DNA from: Bdellovibrio sp. ZAP7
GTDB lineage: Bacteria > Bdellovibrionota > Bdellovibrionia > Bdellovibrionales > Bdellovibrionaceae
Reading direction: 5' to 3'
NCBI RefSeq assembly: GCF_006874645.1
Contig: NZ_CP030082.1
Coordinates: 310,001 to 374,000 of the forward strand
DNA: 64,000 bases
In this document: positions 51,767 to 60,164 of the stretch, one piece after another
Layout of the letters: every line of letters begins with the position of its first letter
How positions within the stretch are numbered: position 1 is the stretch's first letter
The notes under the pieces: generated by a model
Told to the model about the DNA's origin: nothing
Database searches by the model: none
The model's input: the letters and a program-made list of their open reading frames with translations, nothing else
Program-made: the position numbers and the translations under genes

Positions 51767-53742
51767 TAATTAAATACCTTTGAACAGCTCATAGGTTTGT
51801 TCGGATTTGCTCTGCTGAACAAATCTTGCATTCTGGTTAAACCACTCTGGAAGCTTTTTTGGCCTTCTTTAGCATAAGTTCTGTAGTCTTCAGGCAGATT
51901 GATTCCAGTTTTCTGATAAACGATGCTGCGAGCATTTTTGTAATACTCATCAGGAGTCATTCTGATGGAACTTCCCAGGAAGGGACCATTTTTCTGAGTA
52001 ACCATTAGCTGCACGCCTTTTTCCATATAAAGTACTTCATCGGGAAAAATCAGCATGGATGCCAGTACTTCCAACTCGCCATTGAATCCAGAAATAGTAT
52101 TCACCAATGTTCGGCGTTTATCGATGCGAAGAGTGACAATACCACCGGATGCATTGGTATCCCTTAACGCCATCATTTTTTTATCAGTGCTTTCCGGAAT
52201 TGTATCATCCTCGATGATGACTTTTCCTGTGCCAAACTGATGTGCCACCTGTAAATCATAGCTGAGTGAAATAAATGGAGAACCAGCTGGATTACCGGCA
52301 TGGTTGCTCATCATTTTGCTTAGGGTGTGAGGTTGAATCAGAGGAGAAATGGGTTTACCGCTGGTATTCACACCATTGGTACCAAAAGTCTCAAAAGTTT
52401 TTTGCAGGCCTTTGAGTTTATAAAGATGCGAACCTGAGCCCGCCGTCAGACGTTTTGAGAAAAGACCCCCGCCGATGATTTTACCTTTGGAATCACGCAC
52501 TTCTTGCAATTTTTCGTCTTCATCCATTCCGCGAAATAAAATCTGGGCCCCTTCATAGTTGGGATGGCGAATGGCATCAACGTAATCACGCCAGAAAGTT
52601 TTTTCGGTAGGTTCCATGATAGCCCAAGGAAAAATCTTTTCCATGGCATCGGCAACACCCGCGCGGTCATTTGCTTTGACCATCTCGCTTAATGATTTTG
52701 TTTGAACGACTTCTTCGCGTTGAGCTGCAGTCGCCTCAAGCTCTTTGTTTTGCTTTCTGACTTCCAGTTTGGCTGCAGAGTTAAGTGACTCCATTTGTCT
52801 TTTTTCACGCAAGTCAATTTGGTCCTGAACACTTGCTAATGCTTCAGCATAGGATTGCTTGGTATCGACAGAAACACCTTTAAGCTTTGCGTACTCTGCA
52901 AGAGCGGCCATTTTCTGATCATCTGTCAAATTTTTCAATGGAGTGAAGGAGTTTGTATTCATACGAACTACTTGAGTAAGTGCCATCGCACGCTCTGCCA
53001 TTGCTCTTTTTGAAGTGATGCTGCCGGCGTCTGCATTGGCTTTTAATTCAAGAAGTTCCATAGTTGAAGTGATGCCGTAGGATGAGTTTCCACCAGAGCT
53101 GATTGTCATTCCCAGTGTGTGTGTGAGTGATTGAAAGGTAGTAAGTAAGGCTTCGTAATTGTGATGATGAAGCGTCTTTCCATGAGCAATTGTTGTTTTC
53201 GTTCCAATAATGGAAGTAACATCAAAAATTTGATTTAAGCTAACGAGTGATTCAAGCAATACAAAGGGATTTGTTTTTGCTGATTCGTGCACAGTCACGA
53301 TCGCCGTCGCTTGACCTTTGGAATTGTCTGTCATCGAAACGAAAGCCACCTCGCCTGCGGGCATATTTCTGCTGTATTTTACGTCTAATGTATACTTGGA
53401 TTTACCGGATTCCTCTCCGGGAAGCATGGTGTGTGCAAGACTCATGACACCGCTGTTGCCTACGTGAATAAGTACATCCAATGCACCTTGAGGATTGGCC
53501 AACACCTTGTATTCAACCTTTTTGTATTCCTCATAAATTTTATTCTGTGCCTCCATCATTTTTTTTGCTTGTTGGGCGGCGATGGCTTTGTAATTAGCAT
53601 CATTCAAATAATTATAGGAGCTATGGTGTGAGTTCATATCCATGTCTGGTTGATGATGTTGAGCAAAAACTGCCTGCGATAGCAGAGAGCTTGTGATTGC
53701 TGCCAATGTGATTTTTGCCAGGAATGAACTGCGAAGTCTCAT
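51766..53742 (-). CDS. secreted candidate ADP-ribosyltransferase toxin
   Basis: A 658-residue protein with a signal peptide (cleavage after AVFA-Q near residue 28) and a long helical middle part (about 230-370). The C-terminal region carries the three elements of the R-S-E class of ADP-ribosyltransferases in order: Arg404 in ILFRGMD, Ser492-Leu-Ser494 in SPFISLSYD, and Glu556-Leu-Glu558 in GELEVL. E-x-E is the arrangement of arginine-modifying toxins. The end (KPMSCSKVFN) matches the tail of the coupled gene downstream. A role against prey is plausible. No immunity gene is recognised. Confidence 0.7.
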   Translation of the reverse strand: MRLRSSFLAKITLAAITSSLLSQAVFAQHHQPDMDMNSHHSSYNYLNDANYKAIAAQQAKKMMEAQNKIYEEYKKVEYKVLANPQGALDVLIHVGNSGVMSLAHTMLPGEESGKSKYTLDVKYSRNMPAGEVAFVSMTDNSKGQATAIVTVHESAKTNPFVLLESLVSLNQIFDVTSIIGTKTTIAHGKTLHHHNYEALLTTFQSLTHTLGMTISSGGNSSYGITSTMELLELKANADAGSITSKRAMAERAMALTQVVRMNTNSFTPLKNLTDDQKMAALAEYAKLKGVSVDTKQSYAEALASVQDQIDLREKRQMESLNSAAKLEVRKQNKELEATAAQREEVVQTKSLSEMVKANDRAGVADAMEKIFPWAIMEPTEKTFWRDYVDAIRHPNYEGAQILFRGMDEDEKLQEVRDSKGKIIGGGLFSKRLTAGSGSHLYKLKGLQKTFETFGTNGVNTSGKPISPLIQPHTLSKMMSNHAGNPAGSPFISLSYDLQVAHQFGTGKVIIEDDTIPESTDKKMMALRDTNASGGIVTLRIDKRRTLVNTISGFNGELEVLASMLIFPDEVLYMEKGVQLMVTQKNGPFLGSSIRMTPDEYYKNARSIVYQKTGINLPEDYRTYAKEGQKSFQSGLTRMQDLFSRANPNKPMSCSKVFN

Positions 53743-53847
53743 AGATACACCTCTTCAGGGTTCTGTAAAGCAAGACCTGTTCCGCCTGATTTCACATATA
53801 TATGATTTGGAATGAAAAATATTAGACAAAGGACAATTTGGGCTGGA

Positions 53848-53864
53848 CGTCTCAGAATGAGACG
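53848..53864. promoter_or_regulatory. palindromic site CGTCTCA-GAA-TGAGACG
   Basis: A perfect 7-bp palindrome with a GAA centre, 106 bases upstream of the ADP-ribosyltransferase-like gene. Leftward, a TCTAATAT -10-like sequence lies at about 53816-53824, which puts the site in an activator-type position. The same core occurs at 40366 and 61267. Confidence 0.5.
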
Positions 53865-53865
53865 C

Positions 53866-53917
53866 AAGGAAAAAGGTACGTCCTTACCTGGGAAGGTAAG
53901 GACGTACCTTTTTCCTT
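53866..53917. terminator. long perfect hairpin after the 146-residue gene
   Basis: Arms of 24 bp (53866-53889 and 53894-53917) pair perfectly with a 4-base loop. The stem base AAAAAGGTACG / CGTACCTTTTT is the same as in the hairpin at 22186-22241. T runs on both strands allow termination either way. It lies 9 bases past the stop of the leftward 146-residue gene. Confidence 0.9.
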
Positions 53918-53925
53918 TTCTGAGA

Positions 53926-54366
53926 TTAAGAAGGATGATGACCCGGAGGAGTAAGTTCCTCGTTATAGAGAGGGTCGACGTAACGAATACCATGGCCACC
54001 GTTCAAAACCATCAACTCAGCCACGGTGTATTTTTCTTCTTCGTTCTTAGTCGCAACAGACAGAAGCAAGTGGCCTTGTTTCAATTCCTGATCGGCTTCT
54101 TCCACCAGATCCCACTCTCCCGTGCCCAGGAACTTCTGCACCCAGCGTCCCCAAGCTTCTTTCAGAGTGTGTCGAGATCCATCGGCATCGACGGCATCCA
54201 CACCGTAATCGCCTTCGTAGACATGAATATCGCCTTCCAACCAGCCTTCGCGAATGATTGCTTGGGCGGCATTCCTGGCCTGCTCCTGACTTGCGAAAAA
54301 TCCCAGCGTCCTGTGCGTAGGATATTTCAAATAATCCGGGTGGGGCAGTTGCTCGATGTCGACCAT
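53926..54366 (-). CDS. small cytoplasmic protein of unknown function
   Basis: A 146-residue protein without a signal peptide. The first part, RTLGFFASQEQARNAAQAI followed by GWLEGDIHVYEG, resembles the ferredoxin-like repeat of YflT/general-stress proteins; the second part contains SRHTLKEAWGRWVQKFLG. No catalytic residues stand out. A strong AGGAGG ribosome site precedes the ATG, and a long hairpin terminator ends the gene. Confidence 0.75.
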   Translation of the reverse strand: MVDIEQLPHPDYLKYPTHRTLGFFASQEQARNAAQAIIREGWLEGDIHVYEGDYGVDAVDADGSRHTLKEAWGRWVQKFLGTGEWDLVEEADQELKQGHLLLSVATKNEEEKYTVAELMVLNGGHGIRYVDPLYNEELTPPGHHPS

Positions 54367-54412
54367 TTTGAACCTCCTTATTCAAAACTTAGAAATCTTT
54401 TATATTTTAATC

Positions 54413-55390
54413 CTATTCGAACATTCCATCCATTGTGATGTTGTCAGCATTCCTCTGAGTCATTCTGAGGGACTTGTAGTATGATTTTTGACATTGGCCT
54501 CGCAGCAAACCGTCCATGCCGCCAATCATAGCTGTGTAAACTTCCTCAACTGTTAAAACAGCCGTTGAAGTGATAACGCCAGAGCGTGGAGCCGTCGAAC
54601 GAAGCTTGCTCATGAAATTATCCCGCGAGTTGCAAGACATCATTCCGATAACGTCGGCTTGTCTGCTGGGATTGCTTAAGGATTGAAGCATCTTGTTGAA
54701 ACCAGGTCGGTACTTTTTGTAATAACCCGCATAGTTCACTTTGTTTGTGCCAGGAATAAATTTCGGCGGAGCAAAGTCAGGCCCGCCTCCATTGCGAGAG
54801 TGGCCAAAGTAAAATGCCGCATCGGCATCTTGCAAAGCTTGGTCATAATAATTTTGCATGTAAGCGGTACGCTGTTCTTGGGCTGCTGAACCCACGTTAT
54901 TGTTCAAATACTCCGTTGCAGAAGCGAATTGAATTTCGATGCGAGCACGAACAGGACGACCCAGGACGGTTACGTTTTTAGTGAATACGTAAGGATTGCC
55001 CGGTGTTTCTTGAAAGCGGCACAATTGCAAATTGCCTCTGCAACGGCTGGTGATTAATTCACGAAGTGCATAGTAAGCACCGATATCGATCGAAGGACTG
55101 TAGCCATAGCTTCTGCCGCCGCTGTTAACAACACTGCCTGTTGTCCAATCCAAATATCCCATTGCCACGCGAATATCGATCAAGCCGTCATTCAAAATAT
55201 GACCATAACGTTGCTCACACTTTTCCCGTTGATCATCAGGCAGATTTGAAATTTTGTCGTTCGCAAGGTTTGCGAGATTTTTCGCGTAACCTTCACCGTA
55301 AGCTTCGAACGAGTTTTGGTAGACGTATCCACGGCGTGCTTCAGCCGTGAACGGCAAGATTAACAAACAAATAATAATTACGTGCTTCAT
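54413..55390 (-). CDS. secreted candidate caspase-fold cysteine peptidase
   Basis: A 325-residue protein from ATG 55390, set by GAGGGGA six bases before; a TTG at 55408 is unlikely. Signal peptide to about residue 18. A His-Cys pair in the spacing of clan CD peptidases is visible: His197 in FYFGHSRNGGG and Cys253 in VIGMMSCNSRDNF, each after a hydrophobic strand. Four or more other cysteines may form disulfides. Peptidase activity is inferred from these motifs alone. The ATG of the next gene downstream lies 46 bases past its stop. Confidence 0.7.
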   Translation of the reverse strand: MKHVIIICLLILPFTAEARRGYVYQNSFEAYGEGYAKNLANLANDKISNLPDDQREKCEQRYGHILNDGLIDIRVAMGYLDWTTGSVVNSGGRSYGYSPSIDIGAYYALRELITSRCRGNLQLCRFQETPGNPYVFTKNVTVLGRPVRARIEIQFASATEYLNNNVGSAAQEQRTAYMQNYYDQALQDADAAFYFGHSRNGGGPDFAPPKFIPGTNKVNYAGYYKKYRPGFNKMLQSLSNPSRQADVIGMMSCNSRDNFMSKLRSTAPRSGVITSTAVLTVEEVYTAMIGGMDGLLRGQCQKSYYKSLRMTQRNADNITMDGMFE

Positions 55391-55443
55391 TGAGCGTCCC
55401 CTCTGCAAATAAAGTCTAAGAGGGGACTATCACAAAGCGCCAA

Positions 55444-56223
55444 TTAAATGGATTTAATAATCGGTGTGGCCACGCGCTTCAGAAAAGCGTCGACACTGGG
55501 CGCATACTCACTGCGAAAATCACGCAGTCCAGTAAGATGCTCAGCCTCCGGTAAATTGAGTTTGGACCAATTCAATTTGTGATGCGGCTCAAAAATTTCG
55601 TCTATGTGCGCCGGAGGAATCAATTTATCCTTCCATCCGCGAATTGACAGGATAGAAAAATTCTCAGGAAATTTTTCGAGTTGTTCGTGAATATCTTTGT
55701 GAAAATGCAAAGACCAGAAAACTCCCAAGGCTGCCGTCGCAGGAAGTTTCAATCCACCGAATGGAAATGGAAATTTGTAACTTCGCATGAGTTTCCACAC
55801 CGAAGGAAGAAAGCGTGCAGTTGGGCCGCTGTCGCAAATCAAGGCAACAGTATCAACGCAGTGACGTTTCGCCATCGCTTCGATGGCCGAGGCTGAGGGA
55901 TTTGAGAAAGCGTAAACTATTTTGTTACCAGGAATTGCATTTAGCAGTTTTTCTATTTGTGCGGCATACACATGCTTTACACCCATCGCACCATCTGCAG
56001 TTATTGGCAGACGTTTGAAAAGATCTTTGGCGGTGCCATTCAATTGAAATGCAAAAGCATCAAAACCAAATTCATTCACCATCTTGATATGACGGATCAG
56101 TTCACGCTTAGATCCTTCGTAAAAATGCACGAAGAAGATTAATTCATTGTAGCGCTTGTTTTTAGAGAGAAAAAACTCTCCTTCAAACGGAAATTCTGAT
56201 TTTGCGAGTTCTGTGTAGTCCAT
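55444..56223 (-). CDS. alpha/beta-hydrolase-like protein
   Basis: A 259-residue protein with alpha/beta-hydrolase features: strand and oxyanion region LIFFVHFYEGSKRE, a possible nucleophile elbow IVYAFSNPSASA, an Asp in SIRGWKDKLIPP and a His in LPEAEHLTGLRD. The elbow lacks the usual G-x-S-x-G, so the nucleophile is unsure. No signal peptide. Substrate unknown. It starts 106 bases from the terminator region of the E1 gene. Confidence 0.75.
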   Translation of the reverse strand: MDYTELAKSEFPFEGEFFLSKNKRYNELIFFVHFYEGSKRELIRHIKMVNEFGFDAFAFQLNGTAKDLFKRLPITADGAMGVKHVYAAQIEKLLNAIPGNKIVYAFSNPSASAIEAMAKRHCVDTVALICDSGPTARFLPSVWKLMRSYKFPFPFGGLKLPATAALGVFWSLHFHKDIHEQLEKFPENFSILSIRGWKDKLIPPAHIDEIFEPHHKLNWSKLNLPEAEHLTGLRDFRSEYAPSVDAFLKRVATPIIKSI

Positions 56224-56273
56224 GGCTGCTCCGACCAGGTCAGAGTGCCAGCGGGAGACGCCGTTGTGAAGAT

Positions 56274-56305
56274 AAAAAAAGGGCTCCGTTGTAAGCAGCC
56301 CTTTT
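56274..56305 (-). terminator. Rho-independent terminator of the E1 gene
   Basis: AAAAGGGCT and AGCCCTTTT form a 9-bp stem around an 11-base loop. Read leftward, the stem is followed by a run of seven T. It lies 25 bases past the E1 stop. Confidence 0.88.
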
Positions 56306-56329
56306 CAGAGTTTTTGATCTATTCAGTTC

Positions 56330-59167
56330 TTAGTGTTTGTGAACTGGATTTTTTGAAGGCCAAAGATCTGTCCAGTGAGCTGTACGACCTTCCGCTTGGT
56401 GTGTCGCACCCAAAGCGCTTTCAGAAACGATTACTTTTTCAAGAGCTGTTTCTGCTAACACTTTACCGCACGCTTCCACAACTGCTTCAGCGTCGATGTG
56501 GTGGTAAGCATAGATTTCAGAAGGGCGACCGCACTTAGAGTGCTTAATCACGCCCAATGCTTCCTGACGAACGCCGATCAATGAACCGATGTTATCAAGC
56601 ATGCCGATCTCGCCATCCGCTACTGATACGACTGGAACACGTTTACCAGCAACAGTGATCAAATCACCAGTGGATACGTCTTCAGATTTTCTCAAGTAAA
56701 GGTTGGAGTTGATGCCCAAACCGTTTTTCAAATAATCGTAATCGTTTTCGTGACCCAAGATGCCGCAAAGTAGATCTTGCGAAGTCACCGCGATCACGTT
56801 TGCGTAGATACCGCGAGCAAGCAAAGCCTCAGAAGCTTTGATACCTTCAGTAACCATTGTGCCTAGAGCAAAGATGTTCACAACGTTATCACCTGGCTCG
56901 TAGCCAGCGTAACCACGGTAGTCGATCAGGTAGTAAGCACCTTGCAACACTTCTTCACGAAGAGTTTGCAAGATAGAAGCGTCATCCATAGCTGCCACTT
57001 CTTCTTCATTGATACCACCCGCAACCGGGAACTCAGCACGAGACAATTGGCCTTCAAGGCCTTGTTTGAAGCGAGCTTGAGTTTTCAAGTATTTCAAAAG
57101 ATCTTTTTGTTCCACACCACGAGTGACCAGACGAAGCAATGTACCTGTACGGCCTGCATTGTCATTCATAACGTGACGTTTGATTGTGTCGCACATGATC
57201 CAGTCAAGTTCGATACAAGAGAACGGTTCCCACGTGATTTGGTTCGGGATTTGGATGTCAGACTTCCAACCGTGCTGAGCACCTTCCGGAGAAAGAGACA
57301 CACCTGATGGAGTACCCACACAAATAAATGAGCTCTTCCAGTAAAGGTTATAGAAGTATTGGTCCAATGCACGTTTGATGAAGAAGTCATACACAGTCAT
57401 CAATGGGATGATAGGTACACCTACGATATCGCGCATTTTACCAAATGCACCCACGCAAGACATAACGTTACCTTCAGCGATTTCGAAACGAAGGAAGCGA
57501 TCTGATTCTTCTTCGCCAGGAACCAAGTCAGGAAGTTTGTGGTCTTTAACGCCCAAGTCAGTTTCGTGGTCGACAACAACTGGAGCACCGAAGATTTTAC
57601 CGTCCATCGCAGGATTCAAGTTCGTTGAAGTACCAACGTCTGGAGCCATAGAGATGAACAACTCACCTGGAAGTTTGAATGGTTTTTCATTTTCCGTTAG
57701 AGGTTTTTGTTTATCAGTCAATTTCGATTCATCAAGCGGCGTGTTCGCAATACGAGTCAACTTTGCAGTCAACTGACCAAGCATCCACTGTGTATGAGGG
57801 TAGCTTGTCATTTTCGTATTGATCTCCAAAGCTTGAGGGATTTCGCCGAACTCAGTTAGCTTTTTCAAGAAGTATTCTTGGTTCTTAGCTTTCAAAGCGT
57901 ATTGCGCTTTCATCTCGCCAAAGATTTTTTCGGAACGAGCCGCCAAGAATTTACCAGCGGCAGAGTTTGGATCAAGGCGTTGGTACAACGTATCGCCAGT
58001 GATGCCCTGAGCAGCTTTAAGCGCATTCACTTCGTCTTCTTGTGGAAGGGAACTGTGATTGCCTGGCTGAGCTGCAGCTTTTAAGCCCCAGCCTTTAAGG
58101 GTATGCGCGATGATGATTGTTGGACGACGAGTGGAAAGTTTTGATTGCTCCATTGCTTGTGCAAGTTGGATCATATCGTGACCACCGAAATCGCGAAGAC
58201 CTTCGTAAAGTTCCTCGTCAGATACAGAGTCCAAGAACTTCTTCATGTCAGGATGTTCTTTGGCGATGCCTTTTTTCAATGCTTTCATGTCTTGAACAAG
58301 AAGCAATGATTGAAGCTCGTAGTCTTCCAATTTTTTCTCAAGGAAGTTTTTGAAAGTCTCGCCATCTTTTTTAGCAAACAACGCCAAACGTTTAGAACCG
58401 TGACGTACTTGGATAACTTCCCAGCCGTTCGCAGCCATTGTGCGCTCCACGCGGTCAGCATCTGTACCATTCATGATTTCTTTGTTCGTGATACGGTGGC
58501 CATCAAGAGATTGACGGTTGTAATCCAAAATCCAAGTCAAAGAACCGATTTCGCGCTCAGCGAAGTCAGGAACAGCTTCATACATGGAACCTTCACGGAA
58601 TTCAGAGTCACCACAAACAGCCCAGAAGTGTGCATCTGGAACTTCATAACCGTGTTCGCGAGCGTAACGGTAAGCAAGTGCCATGTAACCCGCTTCAACA
58701 GGTGGAATGCCCACTGTGCCTGAGGGGAAGAAGTTGTGATGATCTGGATCGTATGCAGAGTGGTAAGATTGGAATACGAATTCAGAACCATCAGTGAACT
58801 TGCGAAGACCATTCATTGCCTGGTCTGCTTGTTCTTGAGTTAGTTTTGTCAGATCGTTCTTAAGTAAAAGATCCAAAAGATAGTTGTAGGAGTGATCCAC
58901 TGGAGACGCATGCGGTTTATTCGCGATGTGGTCGAAACCAGTTTTAGCCATCAAGTGCAAAGCACCCATGATATGCAGGGAGCTTGCGCAAGCTGCCGGG
59001 TGACCACCGATTTTTGGGTCGCCTTTTTCTTTGTCGGAACGATGATTGGCTTGCCAGATCATTTGAGTTGAAAGGTAAAGAGCACGGCGTGCGATAACGT
59101 CCAAAACTTCAGGGGTAGCACCCTTCAAAGCTTCTGGCTTCGCATTCTTGTTCTTAGAGTCAGCCAC
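56330..59167 (-). CDS. transketolase-fold TPP enzyme, AceE-like 2-oxoacid dehydrogenase E1
   Basis: A 945-residue protein starting with GTG after AAGGAGAA. The N-terminal part has GGHPAACASSLHIMGALH and the TPP motif AVCGDSEFREGS...DYNRQSLDGH; the middle part (EIAEGNVMSCVGAFGKMRDIVGVP) and the C-terminal domain match homodimeric pyruvate dehydrogenase E1 or related transketolase-like enzymes. The TPP motif is GDS rather than GDG. No E2/E3 genes are adjacent, so the substrate (pyruvate or another 2-oxoacid) is not certain. The gene has its own terminator and a long upstream region. Confidence 0.82.
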   Translation of the reverse strand: MADSKNKNAKPEALKGATPEVLDVIARRALYLSTQMIWQANHRSDKEKGDPKIGGHPAACASSLHIMGALHLMAKTGFDHIANKPHASPVDHSYNYLLDLLLKNDLTKLTQEQADQAMNGLRKFTDGSEFVFQSYHSAYDPDHHNFFPSGTVGIPPVEAGYMALAYRYAREHGYEVPDAHFWAVCGDSEFREGSMYEAVPDFAEREIGSLTWILDYNRQSLDGHRITNKEIMNGTDADRVERTMAANGWEVIQVRHGSKRLALFAKKDGETFKNFLEKKLEDYELQSLLLVQDMKALKKGIAKEHPDMKKFLDSVSDEELYEGLRDFGGHDMIQLAQAMEQSKLSTRRPTIIIAHTLKGWGLKAAAQPGNHSSLPQEDEVNALKAAQGITGDTLYQRLDPNSAAGKFLAARSEKIFGEMKAQYALKAKNQEYFLKKLTEFGEIPQALEINTKMTSYPHTQWMLGQLTAKLTRIANTPLDESKLTDKQKPLTENEKPFKLPGELFISMAPDVGTSTNLNPAMDGKIFGAPVVVDHETDLGVKDHKLPDLVPGEEESDRFLRFEIAEGNVMSCVGAFGKMRDIVGVPIIPLMTVYDFFIKRALDQYFYNLYWKSSFICVGTPSGVSLSPEGAQHGWKSDIQIPNQITWEPFSCIELDWIMCDTIKRHVMNDNAGRTGTLLRLVTRGVEQKDLLKYLKTQARFKQGLEGQLSRAEFPVAGGINEEEVAAMDDASILQTLREEVLQGAYYLIDYRGYAGYEPGDNVVNIFALGTMVTEGIKASEALLARGIYANVIAVTSQDLLCGILGHENDYDYLKNGLGINSNLYLRKSEDVSTGDLITVAGKRVPVVSVADGEIGMLDNIGSLIGVRQEALGVIKHSKCGRPSEIYAYHHIDAEAVVEACGKVLAETALEKVIVSESALGATHQAEGRTAHWTDLWPSKNPVHKH

Positions 59168-59516
59168 GATGGTTCTCCTTGAGTAATAACTCGGTAATTT
59201 AACGGAGCGAAACTAGCATTCTCGAGAGGGGGAGACAAGGTTTAAGGCCTTGAAAAAGGGGTCTTTTTCCATCGAGTGACGCAGTAAGAAATAGGCTCCG
59301 TCAGCCCCGAGTTTACACCCTGAAAACTGCTGGATCACGCGTCGGTCTCACAATGGTTCCGGTTTGGACCAAATACGAGGCATTCCGTCGAGTTTTCTGG
59401 ATGTTTGGAGGGGGTAGTTAAGGTCCCTTAGTGTAAAAAGGGACCTTTTTCAGAGAGAAATGCGGTTTTTTAGTCACAGGGACTCTTGGGACCCTGTGGC
59501 TATTGAAGCGGGGGAT
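59168..59516. other. 349-bp intergenic region upstream of the E1 gene
   Basis: Holds the E1 leader, a CAAGG...CCTTG hairpin and GAAAAAG/CTTTTTC hairpin (about 59235-59270), the rightward terminator-like hairpin at 59420-59450 and a CACAGGG/CCCTGTG hairpin at 59475-59498. No open frame or tRNA is seen. A rightward terminator without a rightward gene hints at a small RNA. Confidence 0.5.
59420..59450 (+). terminator. rightward terminator-like hairpin
   Basis: AAGGTCCCTT and AAGGGACCTT pair over 10 bp with an 8-base loop and are followed by TTTTT on the + strand only. Both neighbouring genes are leftward, so what it terminates is unclear. Confidence 0.65.
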
Positions 59517-60146
59517 TTAGAAGCTGGCACCTACATAGAAACGAACAAACTGGAAGTAAGAGCTTTTTAGGTAAGTGTCCTGAGCGTCATCCATGCTTTG
59601 GCGAGCATATGTCGTATTGTCGTAGATTTGCTCAGACGTGATGTTCGTTGAAATCGGTTGAGAGAAAGAAATCCAATCTGCTCCCAAAGTGAAGTTCTTG
59701 ATTTGCCACTGATTGCCTAAACCAAATGAACCCGCGATCGAAGTCCCTTTAAATTTTTCGTCCTGAGGAACTTCATAGTTTGAGTAATCAATTGAACGGC
59801 CGATAGCTCCAATTTTCATATAGAACGAGTTGCCCAGGAATTTTTTGTACATCACTGCGATACTTTGCGATTTAATTTTCACATCGCCATCTAGGTTGTG
59901 CCAGAATCCACTTTCTTCTGCACCGTAGGCTTCAACCAAAAGCAAAGAATCTGGATTGAAGTAAACACCAGCAATAACTCCTGATTCGCTGCCAACTTTG
60001 CTGGTCATACCGACAAGTTGACCTGCGATCATCCAGTTTTTTCCAACCCGGTCTGTTTTATAAATTTCTGAAGTGCTAGTGCCCTCGGCTGCGAATGCTG
60101 AAGAGGAACCAAGAATTATTGCGAAAGCTAACAAGATTTTTTTCAT
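59517..60146 (-). CDS. outer-membrane beta-barrel-like protein
   Basis: A 209-residue protein with a signal peptide (MKKILLAFAIILGSSSAFA) and alternating hydrophobic strands; it ends in Phe (FVRFYVGASF) as outer-membrane barrels do. About eight strands could be drawn. No family is recognised. It starts 18 bases after the zinc-peptidase-like gene stops, so they are likely cotranscribed. Confidence 0.8.
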   Translation of the reverse strand: MKKILLAFAIILGSSSAFAAEGTSTSEIYKTDRVGKNWMIAGQLVGMTSKVGSESGVIAGVYFNPDSLLLVEAYGAEESGFWHNLDGDVKIKSQSIAVMYKKFLGNSFYMKIGAIGRSIDYSNYEVPQDEKFKGTSIAGSFGLGNQWQIKNFTLGADWISFSQPISTNITSEQIYDNTTYARQSMDDAQDTYLKSSYFQFVRFYVGASF

Positions 60147-60164
60147 AATTACCTCAAGAAATTA

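Noticed and set aside
59475-59498. CACAGGG/CCCTGTG hairpin as terminator of the barrel-protein gene
   Set aside because: No T run follows on the leftward strand; kept only as a hairpin within the intergenic description.
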